From the NCBI GenBank assembly GCA_035610365.1, contig CM069432.1, forward strand, positions 236,248,104-236,312,103: 64,000 bases of DNA, given 5' to 3'. Below are positions 10,630 to 21,856 of this stretch, one piece after another (position 1 is the stretch's first letter; each line of letters opens with the position of its first letter). A program made the position numbers and the translations under genes. The stretch comes from Aquatica leii. Lineage: Eukaryota > Arthropoda > Insecta > Coleoptera > Lampyridae. The notes under the pieces are model-generated. The model searched no databases, was not told the DNA's origin, and worked only from the letters and a program-made list of their open reading frames with translations.

Positions 10630-10995
10630 GACAACCTCCAACATGTTTTCAACTCTCCTTCAATTCAGTTGATCTAAGCCACAACCAAGCTTGGGTACTG
10701 CCAATTTTTTAACATGGTGGAACTCCATTTCTCTCTTGAGATTTAATGTCCGCCACAGATTTTCGTATAACGACTTGGTACTTGAGTATTTCTTGGTGAC
10801 CAGATAGAAAACGAAGCGTCTTTCACCACGTAGTTTTAAAACTTTTCCGACTGCCGGTTGCTGTCTTCGTAGTTCATCTAGCTGTCCAAACTTCTTTTTA
10901 AATACGACTGCAATCCTTCTGGACGTGTTAAGATCCTCGCTCACGCAATGTGCGATGGCGTAATCTTTTTGTGTTTGGAACAAGTCTTGTTGTTC
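10630..10995 (-). pseudogene. OARD1/TARG1-like macrodomain in gypsy copy 1
   Basis: The minus frame 10660-11172 begins with an integrase-type tail ('VDRLAPFAGDN') and runs without interruption into a macrodomain. Shared with human OARD1 (TARG1) are AHC(V/I)SED, IAV(V/L)FKKKFG, FYL(V/I)TKK and P(K/R)(L/I)GCGLD. The lysine of TKK and the aspartate of GCGLD correspond to the OARD1 catalytic pair Lys84/Asp125. Such enzymes remove ADP-ribose from acidic residues. The continuous frame shows the domain belongs to the element. The element as a whole is broken. Confidence 0.85.
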
Positions 10996-11364
10996 CTTGG
11001 TGATAACTTCGAACCTAGCTTTTCCAGAACCTCCATATAAGCTCATAAACTTATCGAACTCCATTTCTTCGATTTGAGTTCTGGTTCTGCTGCTTATTAC
11101 TCTGATTCGGACCAGAACTTGTGTATTGTGGTTATCGCCAGCAAACGGGGCTAGACGATCAACGTGGGCCACTTTTGGTTTGCCTCTGGGTGGTTTTTGG
11201 ATGCGATATATGACGTGACGGCATTAATACGCTGCACGACTTCATAGGGACCCTTCCATTGCCTTTGCAACTTCGGCAACAAACCACGTCTTCTTTGGGG
11301 TTATACAACTATAGCATGTCGCCAGCTTGAAACCCATTTTGTGCCTTGGCGTCATATCTCGTCT

Positions 11365-11884
11365 TCATTCTGTAGCTGGCAATTTGTGTGTTTTTACGGA
11401 CTTCCTCATGTACTTTGACGGATGGAGAGGCGTTGTCCTAGTTTTCTTAATTCCCAACAGTCGGCAAACTTTTTGAAGCAGCCCAGACTCAAAGTTGCGG
11501 CCTTGATCGGTGTGTAATTCCAACAGAACTCCAAACCGACAGAAAAACTCTTTTACTAATACGATGTGCCCTGCGATGTCAATCGCTACTCTTTCCAAAG
11601 GGCTTCCTACGTTGTATTGCTTCATGGGTGCTTTGCGCTTTCTCGCTGGACCATTTCCTGATGCGCAGACCGTGCACTTACGGCATCATTTCATGACGTC
11701 CTTTTTGCAGTTCTCGAACTTTCCCCAATGTCTTCTTAATGCCAAAGTGTTCTCCGGATGTACCATCGTGGAGATGCTTCAACACTTCTGACACCCGGTT
11801 CTTTGGCACTACCAACTGTAGTCTGTTTCCCGTGCCTCCGACACTTTCTAGGAATCGCTTAAGAAGACCGGCTTCTACTATCAA
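11365..11884 (-). pseudogene. Integrase region of gypsy copy 1
   Basis: Fragments match Ty3/gypsy integrase: a zinc-binding lead-in near 11680-11884 and the core phrase 'LHTDQGRNFES' with 'ERVAIDIAG'. The better-preserved equivalent is at 40477-41028. Confidence 0.8.
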
Positions 11885-12186
11885 AGAGTCGCACTGCGCC
11901 TAGTACGCTTTGATGTTTCTACCCAATGCACTCGCTTCTTTCCAGGTTGGTCGTCGGCTGTTTTCTTTTCAGTCCAGGAGTAGTCTTATTTCAGGATCGT
12001 TTTCTTGTTCGCGACGCAACTGCTCAGGCTCCTACTCATGATCAACCATAGCAGTTCTCCAGAGGCATTATACTTTTTATTCAAGTCGCGAACAATGGCT
12101 GAACATGGTCTTCTGGACAAGATATCTGCGTTCCGATCACTGCTTCCGGCACGGTGTTCATAGTCATATTCTTGCAGTCTCTCGAT

Positions 12187-13322
12187 TCATCTTTGCAATT
12201 GTCCTTCTGGGTTACGGAATTGCAATAGCATTTTAAAGCGGCGTGGTCCGTTCTCAGTAAAAATGTTCGTCCATACAGATATTTGTAGAAATTCTATGGA
12301 CTTGACGACTGCTAACAGATCCCTCCTAGTCACGCAATAATACCTTTCTGGCCTGGACAAAACCTTGCTAAAATACGCGATAACTTTTTCTTGTTCATCT
12401 TGAACCTGCGAAAGGACCGCGCCTATGACCAGATTGATTGCGCCGGTATCTAAAACAAATTTTCCATCTTTTTTTGGATAACTCAAAATCGGCGAAGTGA
12501 CTGGGGTCTGTTTTAGTTGATGGAAAGATTTTTTGCAGTCTTCATTCCGTCTAAATTCTGCTTTTTTTTCAGTCAATTTCGTCAAAGGTTTGGTAATATA
12601 TGCAAATATAATAGGTGCACAACCCAAGGAAACTTCAGACCTGATGTTTGTCGAGTGGTCTTGGCCATGCTTGCACTGCTCGGATTTTGTCTGGGTCAGT
12701 CTTTACCCATCTCTGGATACGACGTGGCCAAGGTATTGCACTTTTTTCTTAAATACGTGACACTTCTTTGGGTTTAGTTTGAGGTTTGCCCCACGTAGTC
12801 GCTTCTTTCAAATTGTTCAAGTGTTCTTCAAACGACCTTCCAACCACAATTACGTCGTCTAGGTAAACCAAGCACGTCTTCCAAGACAGTCCGCGCAAGA
12901 TGGTCTCCATTAAATGCTCAAACGTTGCAGGACCGTTACACAGGCCGAAGGGCATTACAGTAAACTGCCACAAACCAGTTTCAATCATAAAAGCTGTTTT
13001 CTCACGATCTTTAGGTTCCATTGTACCTGCCAGTAACCACGTCGTTTAGCTGTCTGTAATCTATGCAAAACTTGGTTGATCCATGTCTCTTCTTTACGAG
13101 TACTACTGGGGACGCCCATGGGCTATTTGAAGGTTTAATCACGCCTTCTCTCTCCATATCCGTAATTATTTGTTTGGCTTCTTCTCTTCTCGCCAAAGGA
13201 AGTCTGCGTGGATGTTGTCGTATCGGCATCGCGTCTCCGGTATTAATTTTATGTTTCACCACGTTAGTTCTTCCTTTGGAACCACTCTCCAGCGCGAAGA
13301 CATCTTGATACTCTTGGATCAA
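12187..13322 (-). pseudogene. Reverse transcriptase and RNase H of gypsy copy 1
   Basis: Minus frames give 'SPWASPVVLVKK' and 'FCIDYRQLND' (13011-13322), 'MPFGLCNGPATFEHLM' and 'CLVYLDDVIVVG' (12749-13021), and the RNase H start 'FVLDTGAINLVIGAVLSQ' (12187-12627). These are standard Ty3/gypsy motifs. Confidence 0.92.
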
Positions 13323-13787
13323 CTCTTTAACTTTAGCCAGTTGGTCTTGGCTGAGGTTTTGGCATTAGAGGTAAGAATGTCCAATAGAAGTTGTATTCAC
13401 TTCTTCGGCGACGTATCTTCGTTAGATTTCATGCATCTCACGATTTGAGATACTGGCATGCATGGGCCTACCAAGGTCTTCTTTTTCAACGTTGCAGGAT
13501 CTGAGTTGATATCTAAGATCTTTATTGGCATTATGTTTTTCACTCGTATTAAAGTTCTGCCAACGAGTATTCCCTTTTTAACTAAGCCGCCCTCTATTGG
13601 TTCAATCGCGCGTATGTAGCCTTCCCGGAGATTTCCTTTCAGGCGTGCCATCACCACACTTTCAGTCCTTGCAGGCAGCGTCACGTCTTCATTCAATAAG
13701 ACTCGCACGGCTGCCTTCTCTGACGAATGAAAGGGAATTTCTTCATTGTCGATCTTCAGGACATAGTTCTTCATATCCAAATGGAAC

Positions 13788-14381
13788 TCATACTTCTTCC
13801 GTGATGTCGGCTACTAGTATTTGATGGTCGAGTACTCCATTTCCCAAACCAATGGTTACTTTGACTTGTCCGTGAGTAAGTATTTCTTCGCCCGTCGCCG
13901 TTTGAAATCGCACTGTAACTGGTAATGTCTTCTCGTTTTCCAACAACATGTCAGCACGAATTATGGTCTTCGTCGCTCCCGTGTCAACCAGTAACTGAAT
14001 ACCTCTTTCATTGATCTTGCCATCGAGACAAATACTATGCAATGGCTCCATCGGCGATGACATTTGAATTGTAATCTCCGGAACCTGACTAGATGAGACC
14101 AACTTTTGTCGTCGTACATGGCCTATTTCACCGCATTTCAAAGTCGTCATTCCTCTTTCAAGAAGTATTCGTCGCACCATCTCTTCGATGCTTTCCAATG
14201 TCTGCGCGGGTACTTTTGCAGCACAGCAGAGTCTATGACCGTCTCGTTGCGATGCTTGTTTTGCTGCTTCAAACTCCAAAGCATGCACCAAATCTTCATT
14301 CAATGTATTTGGTCGAGCTAGCCGGAGAGTCTGCTGCATTTCGTCGTCTCGGAGGCCGTCTACGAAGGTTTGAATAGCCAA
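13788..14381 (-). pseudogene. Gag C-terminus and protease of gypsy copy 1
   Basis: The frame contains a gag helical segment ('FVDGLRDDEMQQTLRLA'), one zinc-knuckle-like stretch ('LKCGEIGHVRRQK') and the aspartic protease signature 'LLVDTGATKTIIR'. Confidence 0.8.
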
Positions 14382-14950
14382 CTGCTCTAAGAAGGTATCT
14401 GGTGCTGTAGGATACGCAAGCCAGCTTTCTGAACCCGACTTTTAATTTGAGCTTGGTACACTTGCTGAAGATGAGCATCTTCTTATCTCATTTCTAAACG
14501 TGAAATTAAAAATTCGTAATTTTTTGTAGGTGGTAAGGAACAGTTTTTCAAGGTTCCAAGAGCTTCTCTACGTAAGGACACTATTAAGGACATCGCTTTA
14601 TGCTTGTTGATCCAGTCATTAGCTGTAGCTGTGGTTTCAAATTGCTAGAACGTTACCATGGTCAATTATTGAATCTTCACTCGTGACGTTTTCTTCGTCG
14701 TGACAATTCATTCGATTTATTCTTTCTTCAAGCAGTTTCATTCTTTCTCTTATTTTTTGCTCTAGTTTGTCTTCTATAGTTCTTGAATTTTCTTCTAACT
14801 TCTGTTCTAATTTATCTTCTACTTCTTCTGTTTTGTCTTCTACAGCTATTCTTAAATTTAAAATACCGGCCAAACGTTCGAGAATTTTCAAAAACGTACA
14901 AAAACCTCGCGAAAGTTCTCAAACTTGAGAATAATTTCTCGAACGTTTCA

Positions 14951-15070
14951 TTATTTATTATTCTATTGTTATTATGTATTATCACTTATTATTTGTTTAT
15001 CATAGGGGATAAACTTCTGGTTATTGTATTAACTTTATTCTAATACAAAAACACAAAAATATATAGATAT
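14951..15070. repeat. 118-bp direct repeat, right copy, flanking the gypsy element
   Basis: Partner of 9861-9978. It begins immediately outside the LTR remnant and ends where hAT A tail sequence continues toward its transposase C-terminus. Confidence 0.8.
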
Positions 15071-15107
15071 ATATTTCCATTCGCTATAAAAAAAATTTCT
15101 TCTGGAT

Positions 15108-15308
15108 TTAATTGTTGAAAATGTATCCGCCAGTTCTTCCAAGAGACTTTGTAATATCGTTTTCAATCACAATTACTGCTAGATCATCTAGGTTTTCTTG
15201 ACCAAGGATGCTCTGTATGAAGTTTTTAATTCTGTCCGGCGAAGAAAAATCCCTTTCTCCTGTTGCGTTTCCGTTTGATATAATAAGCTGTTGGAAATCT
15301 AATATCAA
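15108..15308 (-). pseudogene. hAT A transposase, C-terminal dimerisation fragment
   Basis: The minus frame ends in a hAT dimerisation-type phrase ('NLDDLAVIVIENDITKSL'), comparable to the 'RLNGLAILSIE' stretch of DUF4371-type hAT proteins. The part just before it is missing or replaced by the copia insertion. Confidence 0.6.
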
Positions 15309-15389
15309 ATCAGTAATTAGTTAAGTTGGTAATAGTTATGTTTACAAACCTGTGAAAATTATAGCGATTGTGCTTTCGCCATTGAGAAT

Positions 15390-17140
15390 CTTTTAGTGCT
15401 TGATGACTTAGATGGTTGGATTCAAGGTACAACAACGGATGCTACCAAGGCAGCAAAACCAAAATCTTATCCATCGATCCTTTATTGTACGTCCACGTGA
15501 AGGAAGCAACCGATGTCATGAAAACATAGACGAAATTAAAGAAATTGTTCAACGATTTGGGATTCTCAAGAAAAATTGGGCTCTTAAAAACGTTAATTTC
15601 TATAAGATTGGACGATTGTGAAAATATAAAAAGCTACGTGAACAAGTTGACTGAAACTTCGCAGAAGCTGGGTAGGTTCCTTTTTATTAGCCAGGTTACC
15701 AGAGATGTTTTCGCCGATGATCAAGGGGATAGAGAATTCGGGAACTCAAATAACGACACACGCCTTTAAAGCTAGGTTATTAGATATGGGACCTGTTGGT
15801 AATGCAAGTGGTGCATTTGCCAGTATGAACTATGGTGGTTATCAAAAAAGGCGCACGTAATAATAGTGACGGTAATATATTTTTTGCAGGTGGTTCAAAT
15901 GTTGGTAATGCAGTTCGCGCTAGTAATAATTTGAAGAATATCAAATGTTATGGCTGCAAGTGAATAAGGCATTACAAAAATAAATGTCCTAACAGAAATT
16001 AAAAAGTAACTCCGAACGCTTTTAGTGCGGTTTTTTAACTGGCGGGTTTAGTAAGAGTGACTGGTACGTTGATTCTGGGGCCAGTGTTCACTTAACAGCA
16101 CAATGTGATTGGTTGCAAGAGACATCAAGTGCATTAAAATATGAAGACATTACTGTGGCAAATAATGAGAAACTTTCTGTATCTTGTGCAGGTGACGTTC
16201 GACTACAACAGTAGTAAACAGCAAGAACTTCGATATCGTAGTAAAAAATGCTATGCACGTTCCTAAATCATCAACGAATCTCGTTTCGGTTAGTCAACTG
16301 TTTCACAGTGGGAATACAGTTATTTTTGAAGGCGACGGTTGCAAAATATTCAACAAACAGATGATGTTGGTAGCTATAGCTCACCTAACTAATAATGTGT
16401 ATAGATTAAATACAAACATTAATCATCCATGGTTTTTAGCTTCACATAAAATAAGTAGCAGTGAAACTTGGCATCGTAGGTTAGGCCACATTAATTATAA
16501 AGACCTCCGGAAAATGGAAGGCAAATGATGGCAAACAGACGAAGTTTCCATTTAACCACGTAGGCACAAGAGTAAGGCCATTGTTAGAATTAATTCACAC
16601 CGATTTGTGTGGGTCAATGGAAAACCTATAAATTGGTGGTTTAAAATATTTGATGTTATTTGAGGAAGATTGCAGTCGGATGACTTTTGTGTACTTCCTT
16701 AAAAGTAAATCTGAAGCAACCAAGTGTTTTAAGCAATTTAAAAGCCTGGTGGAAAACCGGACGGGATGCAAAATTAAGGATCTGAGATTAAACAATGGAG
16801 GGGAATATGTTAGTGAAGAACTGAAAGTATATCTTCTAAGAAATGATATCGTCCATCAGACTACAAACCCCCATACTCTTCAGCAGAATGAACTCTTAGA
16901 ATGAATGAATCGGTCGATAGTTGCGAAGAGCAAATGTCTGTTATTCGATGCAAAAATGGATACCAAATTTTGGTCGAAAGCTGTTAACACAGCTGTTTAC
17001 TTAAAAAATAGATCTGCTGCAGCAAGTTTAGGTGACAAAACTCCTTTTTAAATGTGGCATGGTAAGAAGCCGGATTTGAGCAACCTAAGTATATTCGAAA
17101 GCACAGCCATGGTTCATGTTCCGAAGGCTAATCGAAGGAA
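15390..17140 (+). mobile_element. Ty1/copia retrotransposon fossil A
   Basis: Plus-strand parts in order: gag remnants (15412-15780), a zinc-knuckle-like segment near 15940, protease ('WYVDSGASVHLTA', about 16060), the pre-integrase domain with 'WHRRLGHINYKDLRKM' (16253-16528) and the integrase core (16650-17100). Reverse transcriptase and LTRs are absent. It is truncated, broken in several places and embedded in hAT A. Confidence 0.88.
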
Positions 17141-17149
17141 ATGGCAGGA

Positions 17150-18660
17150 TTTTTTTCGAACCGGTACTTCCTTTTTACTGTTCTTTTGGTACTCTTGTCA
17201 TTCCAGTCTTTTCCGTTGAGCTTTACAGCTTTGTCATAAAATTCGTCAAACCAAATAATTTTCCAAGGAGACTAGTAAATCAACTGGTGTCAAAATGTCT
17301 AGATTTACAGATTGTAAATTTTATTCGTTTTGTCGATTCTTTCTAATACTGTTGTCCATAATATCAGGATAAAAACGGTATCATTGCGATTCAATTTTAT
17401 CAAAAGAGATTGCATACCCATTCAATAAAGCCTTGATGCTCAGTGATTTTATGAATTTATATTGTCTACCAGAGTCCTTTAGACGATCGCTCACTTTCAC
17501 TTTCCAGCGACTGGTACTTGCGATTAAAAATGTGTACAGTAGAAACATAAAATAATCTATAGCTGTTGCACATTATTCAGCAGCACACGATCCAATCAGG
17601 TTTAGTGAACCCGCTGTACAGGGTACGTATACAGTAAGGTTATTATGGATATTTATTCTTGCCTGCAATCGCGTATAAGCGCCAGACATATTACTGGCAT
17701 TGTCGTAGTATTGTCTTCTCAGGTTTTTTATGTCTAAGTTGGCATCGTTGAGTAATTTTATTACCACTGACTCGAGGGATTCAGACTTATGACTGAACAT
17801 CGGAATAAAGGCATAGAAACGTTCCACCAGGACTCTATCTGCATTCACTGTCCGGAAAACAACACTCAACTGATCCACGTGCAAAATATATAGAGTCGAA
17901 TCAATTATCACAGAATAGTACTTTCAGTCAGTCAATTCCTGAATTACTCGGTTTCTTGCTTCAGCTCCAATCAAATTAATAATTTGGTTATAGATATCCG
18001 AACAGAAGTACGAAGTGTTGTCTTTCCCAGAATTGTTATATTTTCCCGCCCCAAAATCGTTGAATTACGAAACGAGTTCCAATATTTCGACGTAATTGCC
18101 ATTTTGCGTTGATGCAATCCTTTGATTTGAGCCGTGAAACGCTAATCCTCTGGATGTTATAAATTGCACAACTGCCACTATTCGTTTGAATACCATTCTC
18201 CAATACATTTTTTTCGGATTCAAAGTGACTTCTCAATTTAGGATCAATTGTGTTTTTGCTTCGCCTGGCTGCTAAATTAAGAACGTTCCTACGATGAGCA
18301 TGTTTTCTCTCGTGGTTGGCGAGTTCTATACCTGCGTGTTTTTAGTCATTCAATCCATTATGAGCGAGTGTGAAGGGTAGACTTGTTTAATTCTTAGAGA
18401 ATAGACGACACGAGATACAAAAAACCTTTCCAGTTGATTGGGAGGAAAGCAACCAGTCACGAAGAATCAATAACCCGTTGCGAAATTTTTAGTGGAAGTA
18501 CAAAGATTTCATGAATCTAAATTTTACAAGATTATCATACCTCCGCTTGGACTTGAAAAAATCTGCATTCAAATCTTGGGTTGATAATTTTTCAACTATG
18601 AAGTTTATCGTTTCTTTGTTGATGATCCAAGTTGCTGCATTATGTAGATTAATCATGGAA
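17150..18660 (-). pseudogene. hAT A transposase, N-terminal and central part
   Basis: Minus frames read a TTF-type zinc segment ('VFCISCRLFS', about 18400) and a DUF4371 core: 'VDQLSVVFRTV' followed by 'YYDNASNMSGAYTRLQARI' and 'YVPCTAGSLNLIG' (17573-17911). This is the ZMYM1-like branch of hAT transposases. Several stops and frame changes make it non-functional. Confidence 0.82.
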
Positions 18661-18890
18661 TAATTGGAAGAAACCCGCCGCTGGCGAATATTTTTTTTAA
18701 AAAGGGGACGTGGCCAACGGGATTACTTAAACTTTGATCAAAGGAGGAGGACAATAAAAAGCCACGTGCGATAATGATTAATGAAGGACGGGTGACAACT
18801 CTGCTCCCAAAAATTATTTTAAAAAAAAAGGGGAGGAGAAAATGAAGGGAGCCCATAGAGATATAAAGAAAATTCAGCTAACAAAACTAA
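18661..18890. other. Spacer between hAT A and hAT B
   Basis: A purine-rich stretch with runs of A and G. No gene seen. It may be terminal sequence of either hAT element. Confidence 0.3.
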
Positions 18891-18891
18891 A

Positions 18892-21856
18892 TTAACTAAA
18901 AATATATTTCTTTTTTTTACAAACGAACCTCTCGTGTAACTTTAGCTGACACAATTTTTTTACAGTTTCTTCTATACTGAAATTATTCAGGGTATCTTTT
19001 TCTATTGCAAGTAACGTCAAATCAGATGTCCTAACTTGTGTCAATGTGCTCCTTAAGTGAGTTTTGATTCTGTGCAATACGCTAAAAGATCTCTCAGCAC
19101 TTGATATTCCTATAGGAAGGGTTATAAACATCCAAAAAACTAATTCTAGGTTAGGAAAAATATCTACAATTTTTTGGTCTAGTAGATATTCCAAATAGCC
19201 CAATGCACTCCTATCAAAACAAGGAGCACTACTTGAAAAGTACAAGTCTTGAAGCTGTAACATTTCTTCTATTAACGAAGGGGAAATAAATTTAACTTTT
19301 TAATTTAATATTGCACAATTTTTTTGTAATTATTTTCTTGCACTTTCTTTTAAATAAATTGGATTTAAAAAACCGAATAATTTCGTAACCTCTTCTAAAT
19401 CTTTAATACTGTCGGAAATTTCGTTGATCATTGCAAGCAGGGTTACGTTAATAACATTAACTTTAAATTTTATTTTGCGATCTGTAATAGGTTCGTCTCT
19501 TCCGGCTTCATCGTGAAACTTTTTTATTTTTCGAATTCTATCCCGTTTCAGATGCATATTCTCTTCGTTCAGATCCTATTGAATCCATTTTGACTGGGAG
19601 TGTTCAAAAAGTTGTTGAAAATAAGTATCAGTTCTTAATGACGCAAGCTTATTGTTACGACTTGGAATAAACCGATATTTTTTTTGTATCATCCCTGATG
19701 TAACATCAACAGCTTGCAGAACATCGTTCCGAAAAATTAAAGTCATGAAAATGTGAAGGTATACAAAATACCTGCAGCCGTTGACACTTCTTCATGGTCG
19801 TGTTTTATATCTATAATTTTGCAATCACTGATATAAAATTTTGTAATAAAGCACTTGTCGCCTTTGCTCTTGCTGACCACCTGGTATTGGATAAGCTTTT
19901 GAGCGTGCATATTCGTTCTTCTTCTGGCAGGATTTTATTTTCATCTTCTCACTGTCTTCCGTTTCCAGTTCCGAAAACATTCGATAATCCTTACAAGATT
20001 CTTTTAGCATAGCCCATCGGCGTTGCGGAGAATCAGCAAAAAACCGGTAGCATTTTTGCACATTTCCAAAAAAAATTAATGAAACACTTTTTTCAGCCGC
20101 ATGGTTTAATACTAAGTTCAACTGATGTGGTGGGCAGTGAACGTAGGGTGCAAAGATTTCATAATTGTCTTTACTCAAAGCTTTGCGTTATAGAGTGTGG
20201 ACACCTTTTTTACCACCACTCCATCACACCAGCTCCATCATAAGCTTGTCCAACCATCTTTTCCGTATTTAGATTGTGATGTTTGAATGTATTTAATAAC
20301 AACGACACGTATCCCGGAGCATCATGTTTTTCCAAATTTAAAAACTCCAAAAATACCTCTTTTATTGCAACAGTATTATTTAAATTATCCAAATGGACAT
20401 AACGAATAAGTAAAGCTATTTGGTTTGTTTTTGATATGTCAGTAGCACTGTCAACAATAACCGTCCAAAAAACACTAGAATGAAAAGTAATGCCAAAGAT
20501 GTAATTGTTCGTAGAAGATCAAATTGCAACTTAAAAAATTCTTTGCCTCTCTTCTGTTCTGCGTCATATTGTTTTGTAAGCGATGCATCAACTGACTTTT
20601 CTTTTAAATATGCTCGTATTCCGGTTGTCGCCATTAGATGTAATTTACTGCGTCAATGTTCGTGGATTCTGGTAGATAAATGTCCACAATCATTCCACAG
20701 AACTATATTTTCCTTTCCAAATAACCAACACGTATGACAGTAAGCTACATCCATTTGGGTTGAATATGCAAGCCACCATCGGATACGTTTTTCACTTAAG
20801 CTGTTTATAAAACGTAATATTTTTCCGAAAAACTACGATTTTTAGATGTAGGATATGTCTTGTGGTTGGCAAACACCTAAACGTACCAAGTCTATTTTTT
20901 TTCTTTCGGTGAGTATTTCATTTTTAAATAAAGCATAGTCCGAAGGAAATGGTTGTATAAAAGGTTCTTGCTGGGTTTCGGTTTTCTGGTCATTTTTTTC
21001 GGTTGTTGTCGTTAATTGATCCAAATATTGTAAAGATGCAAGTGGCAAAGGAGAATCAGGAACGTTTTACAATAGAAAGCTTTGCCTTTCATTTTCTGAT
21101 CCTGAGTCTGTAGTTACTGAATCTGAGTCGGATCTAACGTCAGAAGAAATTATTTCATTTAAAATGGCACCAGAGGTAGAAGCTGAATGTGAGACGGCAA
21201 AAAAATCAGACTTTTTCTTAAGCTTTTTCGCAGCATCTTCTCGCTGTTTTCTTTTGGCCTTAGTACGTTTTTCAGCGCCCGATTTATGTTTATAAATTGA
21301 TTTATTCTTGAAAGGAAAAAGATATTGCAATTACATAAATAAAATTGATAAATGAAAATATTTTTACCATTGTAAATTAAAAAACAAACTCTAACTAACT
21401 AACACTTCGAGTTCACATACATTTATCACAATTCAGTTACATTTTCGCTTCCGATTGCGAGTACTTACTGCTTGTTTGAAGGAATCAGAAATGAACTGAA
21501 ATGATTTTCATTTCATTTTCAATGATAAAATACAGATGTTGGAAGAATATTTTGCTAATAAAATAGGAAACAGTATTAAGCTTACTTTGAAATGAGGACA
21601 GCGGCAACTGACAAAAGAAAAATTTTGTTTTAAGCACATCTGGAATAACATTCAGGCGGCAGGTACCTGGCTCTATTAACTGTGATATATTTATTACGAA
21701 TTTGGGATTTCCTAGCATTAGGGGCCTGTGGTAATAAATGAATAAATAATTTTTTGTGAAACAAAGATTTTTTTAACGCTTTATCATAAGGGGGCCGCTT
21801 GTGGTAGGGCTCGTCGGTGCTGCGCACCGATTGCACCGACGTTAAAATCGCCCCTG
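18892..21856 (-). mobile_element. hAT transposon B, inserted in hAT C copy 1
   Basis: Transposase pieces run along the minus strand: basic N-terminus ('HKSGAEKRTKAKRKQRED', 21067-21330), linker (20842-21048), DUF4371-like segments (20210-20634), 'YVHCPPHQLNLVLNHAA' (19825-20178), and the C-terminal dimerisation domain ('ITLPIGISSAERSFSVLHRI', 18892-19263). The 5' terminus is CAGGGGCG on the minus strand, ending at 21856. The sequence that follows, TTATCAAAAC, matches hAT C at the equivalent point in copy 2 (about 41818), which fixes the insertion point. The left terminus is missing. Multiple stops make it inactive. Confidence 0.78.

Larger units (their letters stand above)
9979..14950 (-). 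mobile_element. Ty3/gypsy retrotransposon, copy 1, with macrodomain and CCCH finger
   Basis: A minus-strand fossil. The 3' LTR (in element sense) is 9979-10427 (449 bp, TG...CA). Only 55 bp of the 5' LTR remain (14896-14950). Parts in element order: coiled-coil gag (14637-14891), gag tail and protease with 'DTGAT' (13788-14381), reverse transcriptase with 'YLDDV' (12749-13322), RNase H (12187-12627), integrase (11365-11884), integrase tail plus macrodomain (10660-11172), CCCH finger (10495-10551), and a polypurine tract next to the LTR. It is broken at many points and looks moderately old. Confidence 0.9.
9765..18660 (-). mobile_element. hAT transposon A (TTF/DUF4371 type), split by gypsy and copia insertions
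   Basis: Minus-strand transposase pieces appear in order: the N-terminal part at 17150-18660 and the C-terminal dimerisation part at 15108-15308. Between them sits a copia element (about 15390-17140). Downstream, the 3' tail is split by a gypsy element (9979-14950). The left end begins CAAGGGCC (9765), like a hAT terminus. The right terminus was not found. The transposase has several stops and is not functional. Confidence 0.6.

Noticed and set aside
10660-11172. Stand-alone host OARD1 gene
   Set aside because: The frame starts with integrase-tail sequence and the same arrangement recurs at 37930-40078, so the domain belongs to the retrotransposon.
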